This document shows, piece after piece, positions 1-5,398 of a stretch of 6,197 bases of DNA; position 1 is the stretch's first letter; every line of letters starts with the position of its first letter. Both the position numbers and the translations under genes were made by a program. Below the pieces are notes generated by a model that ran no database searches, had not been told where the DNA came from, and saw only the letters and a list, made by a program, of their open reading frames with translations. The stretch lies in the NCBI GenBank assembly GCA_023474155.1, contig JAMCYJ010000024.1, positions 1 to 6,197 of the forward strand, given 5' to 3'. Origin of the DNA: Candidatus Martarchaeota archaeon. Its GTDB lineage: Archaea > Micrarchaeota > Micrarchaeia > Micrarchaeales > Micrarchaeaceae.

Positions 1-47
1 AATAACCATTATATTCATTTTTCCACTCGTATATTTATCAATGCAAA

Positions 48-57
48 TTTATAAAAT
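48..57 (+). promoter_or_regulatory. Candidate TATA box upstream of ABC permease
   Basis: TTTATAAAAT preceded by purine-rich bases resembles an archaeal BRE/TATA element and would place transcription start near 80, giving a leader of roughly 45 nt. A second AT-rich candidate (TTTTAATATATC, 99-110) lies too close to the ATG at 126 unless translation begins at a later methionine (for example residue 10 at 153). No Shine-Dalgarno motif is visible before 126. The whole stretch is AT-rich, so the assignment is weak. Confidence 0.3.
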
Positions 58-125
58 CAATTCCTAAAAATTACCATGCAATAAATTTCCAAAAACTCTT
101 TTAATATATCTACTAAATTTTATTT

Positions 126-1757
126 ATGAATGGGGTATTAAATCTGGTACTGATGCTTTTAGTCAATACGAGCTTTTCATGGCTGAGGCTATTCATAGCA
201 TTGGCGCTATCTATAATATTGAGCCTATTCATAGGGATTGCGGCCGCCAGGTCAAAGACAGCAGAGAAAATAATTCTGCCGGTGCTCGACATATTCCAGA
301 CATTGCCGATTCTCGCATTTTTTCCTGTCGTGATAGTGATAATACTCAGTTTAGTAAAGGGCGCATTGGGGATAAACTTAGCCGTAATATTCCTGATAAT
401 AACAAGTATGATATGGAACATTTCATTTGCAGTGTATGAGGCAGTAAAGACGCTCCCGAACGAATTTCTCGAACTCTCTAAAATCTATAACCTAAGTAAA
501 ATCCAAAAGATAAATAAAATTTATATCCCCGCGGCAATGCCCCGAGTCATGGAGCAGTCCGTCCTATCATTCTCTATAGGCTTATTTTATCTTGTTACAA
601 GTGAGATATTCTCGACAGGGAACAGCAGCTACTCTGTAAAATACGGAATAGGGGTTGAACTGATAAATTTCGGCTATTCCGGCAATATTCTTTACTATCT
701 TGCAGGCATTGCTGTCCTCATAATTTTTGTAGTTCTTACCCGGTTTATAGTGTTCGTGCCTCTCGAGAACTATTTCAATAAATTCAAGGAAAATAAAGAA
801 ACGGCCACCCCGAAAATAGTAAAAATATACCAATTCCTCAAAAAGCCGATATTCAAACCTAAATTGAGCATGAATAAAATGCATGCAAAAAAACATGCCG
901 CAGTGCTTTTTCATGCAAACAGGCCCTCTTACAGGCCCGCATACAGGAGGCAGCCATCTCAGACTAATAAAAAAATTTCATTCCTGATTAGCCCGAAGCT
1001 CATAAAATTTGTAACTATCACTGTTTTTGTTTTGCTTATTGCGAGTGCAATGGCGTTTATTTATAACACCCATTACAAATCTTTAATCCAGATAGGCAAT
1101 TACGAGTATATCTCCCTTGCCTCTCTTCTATATTCCTTTATACGCATTTGGGCTGCATTTGCAGTAATCTTGATAGTTTCAGTACCCCTTACAATCTATC
1201 TTATTTTTATATCGAAAAACAGCAGCAAGTTTGTGACCGTTTTTCAAATAATCGCCTCTATACCCGCCACGATCCTCCTCCCAATAATAGTCATATATTT
1301 AAAAAACAACGGCGAGGTTGTCGCGTTTATTATATTCTTAATTAGCGGCATATGGTATGTAATATTCAGTATCCTCGCGGCGTCAAAAACATTCAACAAA
1401 GAGATATCAGAGGTGCAATCAGTGTTCGGGATAAAAGGATTTAATGCATTTAAAAAGATATATCTGAAAGCAATAATCCCGGGCGTAATAACGGGCGCAG
1501 TAACAGGAATTGCCGCCGAATGGAATGCGAGCATCGTTGCAGAATATTTTACAAAATCAGGCATAAATGGCCCGCAGGTGGTGACGCAGGTAAATAGAGG
1601 CATAGGCAAGCTTTTGGATACTGCATTGTCCTCGGGGCCCCATGGCAACATGCTTTTAATGGCTATAGCATTAATAAATTTGACAGTGATGATAATACTT
1701 ATAAACACATTTCTATGGAAAAAGCTTTATAAAAAGGTAGCGGACATATATTCATAA
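126..1757 (+). CDS. ABC transporter permease, duplicated (two fused NitT/TauT-type domains)
   Basis: This 543-residue integral membrane protein forms the transmembrane part of an ABC importer and carries two permease modules in one chain, as in the archaeal/bacterial 'duplicated permease component' anion-transport group (COG4986-like, by pattern recognition). Module 1 spans about residues 20-215, with helices near 20-40, 50-75, 83-103, 145-162 and 187-211 and the conserved stretch LPVLDIFQTLPILAFFP at 51-67. Its cytoplasmic EAA-type loop is at about 105-139 (YEAVKTLP through IYIPAAMP). A basic linker, rich in Lys, Arg, His and Pro, covers 215-292. Module 2 spans about 293-533, with an EAA-type loop at 418-452 ending YLKAIIP and the conserved EWNASIVAEYF at 465-475. 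An in-frame stop at 114-116 makes the ATG at 126 the first possible start. The partner ATPase begins 11 bp downstream. Substrate is unknown; nitrate, sulfonate or another small anion is guessed from family only. Confidence 0.85.
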   Translation: MNGVLNLVLMLLVNTSFSWLRLFIALALSIILSLFIGIAAARSKTAEKIILPVLDIFQTLPILAFFPVVIVIILSLVKGALGINLAVIFLIITSMIWNISFAVYEAVKTLPNEFLELSKIYNLSKIQKINKIYIPAAMPRVMEQSVLSFSIGLFYLVTSEIFSTGNSSYSVKYGIGVELINFGYSGNILYYLAGIAVLIIFVVLTRFIVFVPLENYFNKFKENKETATPKIVKIYQFLKKPIFKPKLSMNKMHAKKHAAVLFHANRPSYRPAYRRQPSQTNKKISFLISPKLIKFVTITVFVLLIASAMAFIYNTHYKSLIQIGNYEYISLASLLYSFIRIWAAFAVILIVSVPLTIYLIFISKNSSKFVTVFQIIASIPATILLPIIVIYLKNNGEVVAFIIFLISGIWYVIFSILAASKTFNKEISEVQSVFGIKGFNAFKKIYLKAIIPGVITGAVTGIAAEWNASIVAEYFTKSGINGPQVVTQVNRGIGKLLDTALSSGPHGNMLLMAIALINLTVMIILINTFLWKKLYKKVADIYS

Positions 1758-1768
1758 ATGGCGATTGC

Positions 1769-2512
1769 ATGAAATTCTTGGAGGTTAACAACATTGTCCT
1801 ATCTTATAACTCATTTAAAATCCTTGACGGAATCTCTTTCAACTGCAATAAAAACCAGTTCGTCTCGATAATCGGCCCGTCGGGATGCGGAAAGAGCACG
1901 TTGTTGAGGATTATCGCAGGGCTTGAAAAAGCGACCAGCGGCAGCATTAAATACAAAAATAGATTGATTACAAAGCCTATCTCGAATATATCCTTTGTAT
2001 TCCAAAGTTCCGCGCTGCTTCCATGGCTTACAAATATTGAAAATATAAAATTAGGCCTGTCCAGATTTAGGATGAGTGATACGCTAAAGACGAAAAAAGC
2101 GCTTAAACTGCTGGAAAAATTCCAGTTAGAGCGTTTCGCGGACATGTACCCTAACATATTGAGCGGAGGAATGAAACAGAGAATAGGAATTGCGCGCGCG
2201 CTGATTGCGAATCCGGAAATTCTCTTAATGGACGAGCCGTTCAGTTCCCTTGACGAGCTTACTGCAAATGCATTGAGAACTGACATCCAGTACATGGTCA
2301 GGCAGAGTAGCGTGTCTGTAAATATGGTAATTTTAATATCCCATAATGTGGAGGAGGTTGTTGCGCTTTCGGATAAGATAATAATTCTGTCCGAAAAACC
2401 GACAAGGATAAAGCAAATCTTGGATATTGATCTGGACTACCCAAGAAATAAAAGGGACAAGGATTTTCTGGACTATGTCGATAAAATATATAGTATATTG
2501 ATGAATGAATAA
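1769..2512 (+). CDS. ABC transporter ATP-binding protein, NitT/TauT type
   Basis: This 247-residue cytoplasmic ATPase powers the adjacent duplicated permease. All nucleotide-binding motifs are intact: Walker A GPSGCGKST (36-44), Q-loop Gln79 followed by SSALLPW, signature LSGGMKQR (131-138), Walker B ILLMDEP (151-157), D-loop SSLD (159-162) and switch His192 (ISHNVEE). The LLPW segment after the Q-loop and the short C-terminus are typical of the nitrate/sulfonate/taurine import ATPases (TauB/SsuB/NrtD-like); there is no room for an extra C-terminal regulatory domain. The ATG at 1769 follows the permease stop by 11 bp with no Shine-Dalgarno motif, so translation is probably coupled. The gene ends 9 bp from the convergent CDGSH gene. 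Substrate cannot be inferred from the ATPase. Confidence 0.93.
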   Translation: MKFLEVNNIVLSYNSFKILDGISFNCNKNQFVSIIGPSGCGKSTLLRIIAGLEKATSGSIKYKNRLITKPISNISFVFQSSALLPWLTNIENIKLGLSRFRMSDTLKTKKALKLLEKFQLERFADMYPNILSGGMKQRIGIARALIANPEILLMDEPFSSLDELTANALRTDIQYMVRQSSVSVNMVILISHNVEEVVALSDKIIILSEKPTRIKQILDIDLDYPRNKRDKDFLDYVDKIYSILMNE

Positions 2513-2521
2513 CGCAGGGCA

Positions 2522-2707
2522 TTAATCTATCTCGATTTTTGTCTCCTTTTCATCAGCTGTAAACCCTGCCTTTGCATGGCTTCCGTCGCAAAATGGTTTA
2601 TTGTTCGAGTGGCCGCATCTGCAGAAATGCTGTTTGTATACTTTCCCGTCAATAACAAGCTCGTTTGGCCCATTTTTTAAAGATTTTATAATTATGTTTG
2701 TTGCCAT
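2522..2707 (-). CDS. CDGSH-type iron-sulfur protein
   Basis: This 61-residue protein consists of a single CDGSH domain, which binds a redox-active [2Fe-2S] cluster through three cysteines and one histidine. The ligands are visible: Cys29 and Cys31 (CRC), then Cys40 and His44 in PFCDGSH. The surrounding GHSNNKPFCDGSHAKAGF is a very typical form of the motif. There is no membrane anchor, unlike mitoNEET, so a soluble cytoplasmic protein is expected; the physiological role of small prokaryotic CDGSH proteins is largely unknown, with redox or cluster-transfer functions proposed. The ATG at 2707 lies one base beyond the stop codon of the pyrophosphatase gene, without a clear Shine-Dalgarno sequence, so it is probably co-transcribed and translationally coupled with it. 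Confidence 0.9.
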   Translation of the reverse strand: MATNIIIKSLKNGPNELVIDGKVYKQHFCRCGHSNNKPFCDGSHAKAGFTADEKETKIEID

Positions 2708-2708
2708 T

Positions 2709-3224
2709 CTACTCTTTTTTTCTATTTATGGCGTCATTTATTTTTGCCTTTGCTTCGGATGCGTCCCCAAAATCAGTTATTTTTACCCACTTGTTCGGCT
2801 CAAGCTCCTTGTAATGCGCAAAAAAATGTATTATTTTGTTTTTTACTGGATCTGATACGTCATTAATGGTTTTTATATTCGAAAATGACGGATCGATTTT
2901 GTCTTTCGGGACAGCGATTATTTTTTCATCCCCCCCTTCCTCGTCTTCCATATGGGCTATGCCTACAGGTCTAACCTCGATAACAGAGCCTGGCGCAAAT
3001 GCCTGATCGCTTATTACTAATACATCTATAGGGTCTCCGTCAGTGCTTTTTGTATTTGGTATGAACCCGTAATTGAAAGGGTACACCATGGACGTGTACA
3101 GTATTCTGTCAACTTTAAGCACTTCCTCGGTCTCGTCAAATTCGTATTTTATGTTAGAACCCAATGGGATTTCTATAAAAACATTCACTATGTCAGGCGC
3201 GTTCTTTCCAAAATCAACTTTCAT
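2709..3224 (-). CDS. ppa: Inorganic pyrophosphatase, family I
   Basis: This soluble 171-residue enzyme hydrolyses pyrophosphate to two phosphates with Mg2+, pulling forward reactions such as aminoacylation, nucleic acid synthesis and prenyl transfer. Its length matches bacterial/archaeal family I enzymes, which usually form hexamers. Active-site residues are in register with the E. coli enzyme: Glu18 and Lys26 in IEIPLGSNIKYE, Arg40, Tyr52 in PFNYGFIPNT, the signature DGDPIDV with Asp62, Asp64 and Asp67, then Asp94, Asp99 and Lys101, and Tyr138-Lys139 (HYKE). The start at 3224 fits a normal family N-terminus. A weak TGAT-containing element precedes it. The CDGSH gene follows after one base. 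A run of seven C bases on the plus strand (2930-2936) encodes Gly97-Gly98 beside the catalytic Asp99; the frame is intact. Confidence 0.96.
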   Translation of the reverse strand: MKVDFGKNAPDIVNVFIEIPLGSNIKYEFDETEEVLKVDRILYTSMVYPFNYGFIPNTKSTDGDPIDVLVISDQAFAPGSVIEVRPVGIAHMEDEEGGDEKIIAVPKDKIDPSFSNIKTINDVSDPVKNKIIHFFAHYKELEPNKWVKITDFGDASEAKAKINDAINRKKE

Positions 3225-3258
3225 AAAATCAGCTTATTGATGATAATTATAGATGTGG

Positions 3259-3272
3259 ATAAAATATTAATA
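3259..3272 (-). promoter_or_regulatory. Candidate TATA box for the ppa-CDGSH pair
   Basis: On the minus strand TATTAATATTTTAT is centred about 42 bp before the ppa ATG, which would put transcription start near 3240 and leave a leader of roughly 15 nt. It is the best TATA-like element in the 128-bp divergent gap shared with the tRNA gene, but the background is AT-rich. Confidence 0.4.
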
Positions 3273-3318
3273 GATATTTGTAAATTAGTCTAAAAAATAA
3301 AAAACTAATTCAAAACTA

Positions 3319-3330
3319 TTATATATTTAA
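3319..3330 (+). promoter_or_regulatory. TATA box for tRNA-Ser
   Basis: TTATATATTTAA is centred about 28 bp before the first base of the tRNA acceptor stem, the expected distance for an archaeal promoter driving a tRNA with almost no 5' leader. It is preceded by the A-rich CAAAAC, compatible with a BRE. Confidence 0.55.
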
Positions 3331-3390
3331 CCGATTTAAATTACTGTATAATGCCAGGATGGCAGAGTCCGGTAATGCGCACGCCTGGAA

Positions 3391-3401
3391 AATATCCTGT
3401 C
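3391..3401 (+). other. tRNA-Ser intron 1, canonical position 37/38 (11 nt)
   Basis: The intron AATATCCTGTC interrupts the anticodon loop just after the base 3' of the anticodon, the usual archaeal site. It fits a bulge-helix-bulge: 5' bulge AAA (3389-3391, cut after 3390), 3' bulge TCA (3400-3402, cut after 3401), and a central helix CTGG (3385-3388) against CCTG (3396-3399). That helix has one T-T mismatch, so only three of four pairs form, a relaxed BHB. Removing it yields the canonical loop CTGGAAA. Confidence 0.85.
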
Positions 3402-3433
3402 AGCGTGTGACCTCACGGTCATTTGGGTTCAAA

Positions 3434-3450
3434 TGCTTTTATGCTGAATA
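3434..3450 (+). other. tRNA-Ser intron 2, T-loop position 59/60 (17 nt)
   Basis: The 17-nt insertion sits inside the T loop and fits a complete bulge-helix-bulge. The T stem is the outer helix, TAT (3449-3451, cut after 3450) is the 3' bulge, TTCA (3428-3431) with TGAA (3445-3448) is a perfect 4-bp central helix, AAT (3432-3434, cut after 3433) is the 5' bulge, and GC (3435-3436) with GC (3443-3444) closes a six-base loop. Excision restores TTCAAAT exactly. Non-canonical introns of this sort require a splicing endonuclease with broad specificity (heteromeric or the ARMAN three-unit type, known from the literature). Confidence 0.85.
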
Positions 3451-3553
3451 TCCCAATCCTGGCGTTTAAATTTAACTCTATCTCATTCCGCAATTGAGGG
3501 GCGGCCGCTTCTTCTTTATTCTGGTATCTGATAGGATTTATATCCGCAATGTT

Positions 3554-3856
3554 TCAATAAAAAATATGGGATTGGCTTTTGCAGGCATTGCATTCGTAGC
3601 TTACATATCTATGCGCACTGACTATCCTCACACTGCAGGTCTTGCCTGGAATAAGTAAGGCATTGCATTTTTTGCAGATTCTGCTCTTCATCTCTTTGCC
3701 GAGTTTTATTTTGTAATGCGCGCTTATTTTCTTTAGTCTTTTTATATAGCTTTTTGCAAGTGTGGTATCGCCAATCTCTATTCTTGCTTCTGCGGCATTG
3801 AACAGTATCCTGATCCGTTCATTTCCTACCTGCTTGATTAATTCTTTTCTGTTCAT
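3554..3856 (-). CDS. rnp4: Ribonuclease P protein component 4 (Rpp21/Rpr2 family)
   Basis: This 100-residue protein is an accessory subunit of archaeal RNase P, the ribonucleoprotein that removes 5' leaders from precursor tRNAs; RNP4 normally pairs with RNP1 (Rpp29) on the specificity domain of the RNA. An N-terminal helical, basic region (about 1-55) precedes a zinc ribbon: Cys61-x2-Cys64 (RICKKCNALLIPGKTC) and Cys89-x2-Cys92 (YECNACKS). An extra Cys74 lies between them. The arrangement and length fit the family well. A near-perfect Shine-Dalgarno GGAGGA (minus strand, 3866-3861) lies 4-5 nt before the ATG at 3856 and selects it over an out-of-frame ATG at 3860. It is the last gene of the L29-aIF1-UbiA-RNP4 operon, 23 bp after the UbiA stop. 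Confidence 0.9.
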   Translation of the reverse strand: MNRKELIKQVGNERIRILFNAAEARIEIGDTTLAKSYIKRLKKISAHYKIKLGKEMKSRICKKCNALLIPGKTCSVRIVSAHRYVSYECNACKSQSHIFY

Positions 3857-3879
3857 GCATTCCTCCGCTGCCTAAATTC

Positions 3880-4788
3880 TTATATTGGGAAATAAATCAA
3901 TGTAGAGGCGATGAATGCGATCAGCGCAAGCGCCATCGCCCCGAGACCGATGTTCCTCATCAAGTCGTATTTACGAGCTTTTGCGGCGTTGCCTAGTTTT
4001 CTCTTTGTTATGTTAATCTTTATATACACTACATTTACATAGATAAGCAGCGCATCAACAACAAGTATTAATGCAAGGTATACCGCGTTCAGCATGAATG
4101 GAGGGTTAAAAAGGAACAGATAAATTGATATTCCTATCGCAACAGCATAAAGCAGAAATGCGAACACGCTTGCCTGCGCCCGCCCGACCGCGCTGACAAT
4201 GTTCCTTGTTTTTCTAACAAGCATGTCCCCGTCGTAGTCTCTGATCGTGCCATGCACCTCCCTTGCTATTCCCGCGAACAGAATCAGCGTGCTAATCAAA
4301 AGTATGTTTGAGGATATTGTGCCTGAGACTACATAATTGCCATAAATGAACGGAATCGCCATTGATAAAGCTACGAATACATTCCCGGCTAGAAACACGT
4401 CCTTGAGTTTGTAGCTGTACAGCATAGAGACCGCGCCGAACACCACTGCTATTGCGAATGCGCCTGCATTTATGAATGCCGCGCCGGCTATGCCTATTGC
4501 AAGGCATCCGATCGACACGTTGAGCGCCATTCTTGTTGTTATTGCGCCGGTCACTATAGGCCGGTTTTTTTTGTTGGCCCTGTCTGTTTCAACATCGAAA
4601 TAGTCGTTTATCGCGAATGCAGACATGCTTATGAATATAGGCGCGACAAGGCTTAGCAGAAGCAGGGCAAGGCTCGGAACGCGCTTCAGCACAATTATTT
4701 CACTAGAGAGAACTGCGATAATAAGCATTATGCTGTGCTCTATCCTTGTGAGTTTCAGGATTTGCTTTATGCTCTCTGAAATGGGCAT
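3880..4788 (-). CDS. UbiA prenyltransferase, probable digeranylgeranylglyceryl phosphate synthase
   Basis: This 302-residue polytopic membrane enzyme probably transfers the second geranylgeranyl group to geranylgeranylglyceryl phosphate, the second ether-bond step of archaeal membrane lipid synthesis. Both Asp-rich Mg2+/diphosphate motifs of the UbiA family are present: NDYFDVETD (Asn61, Asp62, Asp65, Asp69), followed by KKNRPIVTG, and IRDYDGD (Asp184, Asp186, Asp188) after AREVHG. About nine hydrophobic helices are visible (near 17-33, 38-59, 90-107, 109-125, 133-151, 160-177, 206-226, 231-255 and 276-299). The form NDYFDxExDxxNKxNRPI is typical of archaeal DGGGP synthases, which makes quinone or haem O prenyltransferases less likely, but substrate is not proven. 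A GGTG Shine-Dalgarno five bases before the ATG at 4788 supports the start. It follows aIF1 by 15 bp. Confidence 0.88.
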   Translation of the reverse strand: MPISESIKQILKLTRIEHSIMLIIAVLSSEIIVLKRVPSLALLLLSLVAPIFISMSAFAINDYFDVETDRANKKNRPIVTGAITTRMALNVSIGCLAIGIAGAAFINAGAFAIAVVFGAVSMLYSYKLKDVFLAGNVFVALSMAIPFIYGNYVVSGTISSNILLISTLILFAGIAREVHGTIRDYDGDMLVRKTRNIVSAVGRAQASVFAFLLYAVAIGISIYLFLFNPPFMLNAVYLALILVVDALLIYVNVVYIKINITKRKLGNAAKARKYDLMRNIGLGAMALALIAFIASTLIYFPI

Positions 4789-4803
4789 AAAAACACCAGC
4801 GGA

Positions 4804-5109
4804 TCAAACAACATCTATGTTCGACTCCTTGTATCCGATATTGAGGAGGGCCTTCACAGCATCCTTCTTGTGGTCTCCCTGAAGCTCTATTGAAAGATTT
4901 CTGGACGTTCCACCGCATGCAAGAATCCTCTTGAGCTTTTTCGTGACCTCAATTATCTCGTTGTTGTCGATTCCGTCGATGATCGTTATCAGCTTCCTAA
5001 ACTTTACCTTCTTCAGGTAAACCTTTATCTTGTTTTCTCCCTCCTTGTCAAGTATGGAGCATACGCATATGTCCAGTGGAAGGCCGCATTTTGGGCATAT
5101 ATCCGTCAT
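4804..5109 (-). CDS. sui1: Translation initiation factor aIF1 (SUI1 family)
   Basis: This 101-residue protein is the archaeal counterpart of eIF1, which binds the small ribosomal subunit near the P site and supports start-codon fidelity and mRNA binding. The N-terminus carries a probable zinc knuckle, CPKCGLPLDICVC (Cys5, Cys8, Cys15, Cys17), as usual in archaeal members. The SUI1 fold follows from about residue 27, with VTKKLKRILACGGTS at 55-69 and the hallmark IELQGDH at 74-80, ending NIGYKESNIDVV. The ATG overlaps the L29 stop by one base (TAATG), and AGGTG ten bases upstream, inside the L29 gene, can serve as Shine-Dalgarno. It is the second gene of the operon. Its presence next to an L29 gene with a non-AUG start is notable because eIF1/aIF1 controls start-codon stringency. 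Confidence 0.95.
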   Translation of the reverse strand: MTDICPKCGLPLDICVCSILDKEGENKIKVYLKKVKFRKLITIIDGIDNNEIIEVTKKLKRILACGGTSRNLSIELQGDHKKDAVKALLNIGYKESNIDVV

Positions 5110-5306
5110 TAAATATTTACACCTCTTTGTGAAAGAATTGTTTTTATCTTTGCTATTGTTTTTCTGATTTCCTTAGATTTGACAATCTTGCTTGCCACTC
5201 CTGTGGACTTTATCTTCTGCCTTTCCTTAGACAGTTCAAGTTCCAAGTCATTAAGCTTTGAAACCAGATTGTTGTTGTCATTACTCTTGATATCTTTTAT
5301 CTTGAT
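5109..5306 (-). CDS. rpl29: Large-subunit ribosomal protein L29 (uL29), apparent ATC start
   Basis: This 65-residue open frame has no ATG, GTG or TTG before codon 21, so it is easily overlooked. The protein reads (M)KIKDIKSNDNNNLVSKL, then ELELSKERQKIKSTGVASK, and ends in EIRKTIAKIKTILSQRG, which fits the L29 pattern of two long helices and the conserved C-terminal IR-x2-IA-x-I-x-T-x-L motif; length is usual for the family. L29 sits at the rim of the polypeptide exit tunnel and helps contact SRP. The frame is closed upstream by TAA (minus strand 5321-5319). A Shine-Dalgarno AGGTG lies five bases before ATC at 5306-5304, the ideal distance, so initiation at ATC (or less well ATA at 5300) is inferred; a sequencing error ATG to ATC is the alternative. 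The stop overlaps the aIF1 start (TAATG). Confidence 0.85.
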   Translation of the reverse strand: MKIKDIKSNDNNNLVSKLNDLELELSKERQKIKSTGVASKIVKSKEIRKTIAKIKTILSQRGVNI

Positions 5307-5311
5307 GTAAA

Positions 5312-5316
5312 CACCT
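5312..5316 (-). promoter_or_regulatory. Shine-Dalgarno site deciding the L29 start
   Basis: AGGTG on the minus strand, complementary to the CACCT of the archaeal 16S rRNA 3' end, lies with a five-base spacer (TTTAC) before ATC at 5306. The only conventional start nearby, GTG at 5314-5312, is out of the L29 frame and terminates after five codons. Confidence 0.6.
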
Positions 5317-5377
5317 GCTTATAGTTTATAGTTTTAAAATAAATAGGAAGACTGTTCAATACTAATTGAATTGAATA

Positions 5378-5390
5378 AATATTTAAAATA
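5378..5390 (-). promoter_or_regulatory. Candidate TATA box for the L29-aIF1-UbiA-RNP4 operon
   Basis: The minus strand reads TATTTTAAATATT here, which would start transcription near 5357 with a leader of about 50 nt. A second AT-rich candidate at 5333-5344 would leave almost no room for the Shine-Dalgarno site. The element is nearly symmetric, so plus-strand use cannot be excluded. Confidence 0.35.
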
Positions 5391-5398
5391 GTCGGTTT

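Larger units (their letters stand above)
3353..3464 (+). tRNA. tRNA-Ser (anticodon GGA) with two introns
   Basis: The gene folds as a type II (long variable arm) tRNA once two introns are removed, giving 84 nt from a 112-nt gene. Acceptor stem GCCAGGA (3353-3359) pairs perfectly with TCCTGGC (3457-3463), with discriminator G at 3464 as in other tRNA-Ser, and no CCA is encoded. The D arm uses GCA (3362-3364) with TGC (3376-3378) and G18-G19 at 3371-3372. Anticodon stem CACGC (3380-3384) pairs with GCGTG (3403-3407). The variable arm is GACC (3409-3412), loop TCAC, GGTC (3417-3420). T stem TTGGG (3423-3427) pairs with CCCAA (3452-3456). Loop bases 3385-3390 plus 3402 give the spliced loop CTGGAAA, with anticodon GGA at 3387-3389 reading UCC/UCU. 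The T loop after splicing is the standard TTCAAAT. The two loops are too long (18 and 24 nt) without splicing, so generic tRNA searches may score it poorly. Confidence 0.92.

Noticed and set aside
1244..1708. Long minus-strand open frame opposite the permease gene
   Set aside because: It lies entirely opposite a well-supported membrane protein, has no family features or ribosome binding site, and reads as the antisense of hydrophobic codons. The same applies to the minus-strand frames at 113-421, 582-914 and 1804-2295.
2930..2936. Run of seven C bases within the pyrophosphatase gene, a possible slippage or phase-variation site
   Set aside because: The frame and all downstream catalytic residues are intact, and Gly-Gly beside Asp99 is encoded normally; a single homopolymer in a housekeeping enzyme is not evidence of phase variation.
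3501..3508. GCGGCCGC (NotI-type 8-mer), also at 240-247, considered as a cloning-vector trace
   Set aside because: The copy at 240-247 is inside the intact permease gene, and the surrounding sequence at 3501 shows no vector-like features, so both are taken as chance.
3465..3553. Convergent gap between tRNA-Ser and RNP4, examined for a hidden gene or RNA
   Set aside because: No open frame of useful length, no hairpin with T-run and no clear promoter were seen; the short TTTAAATTT just after the tRNA could aid termination but is too weak to list.
4625..4882. Plus-strand open frame opposite UbiA and aIF1
   Set aside because: It spans the junction of two confidently identified genes on the other strand and shows no recognisable domain.
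5306..5318. Alternative L29 start at an upstream or conventional codon
   Set aside because: The frame is closed by TAA at 5321-5319 and the codons between (GCA, GGT, GTT, TAC) are not start codons; the nearby GTG is in another frame.
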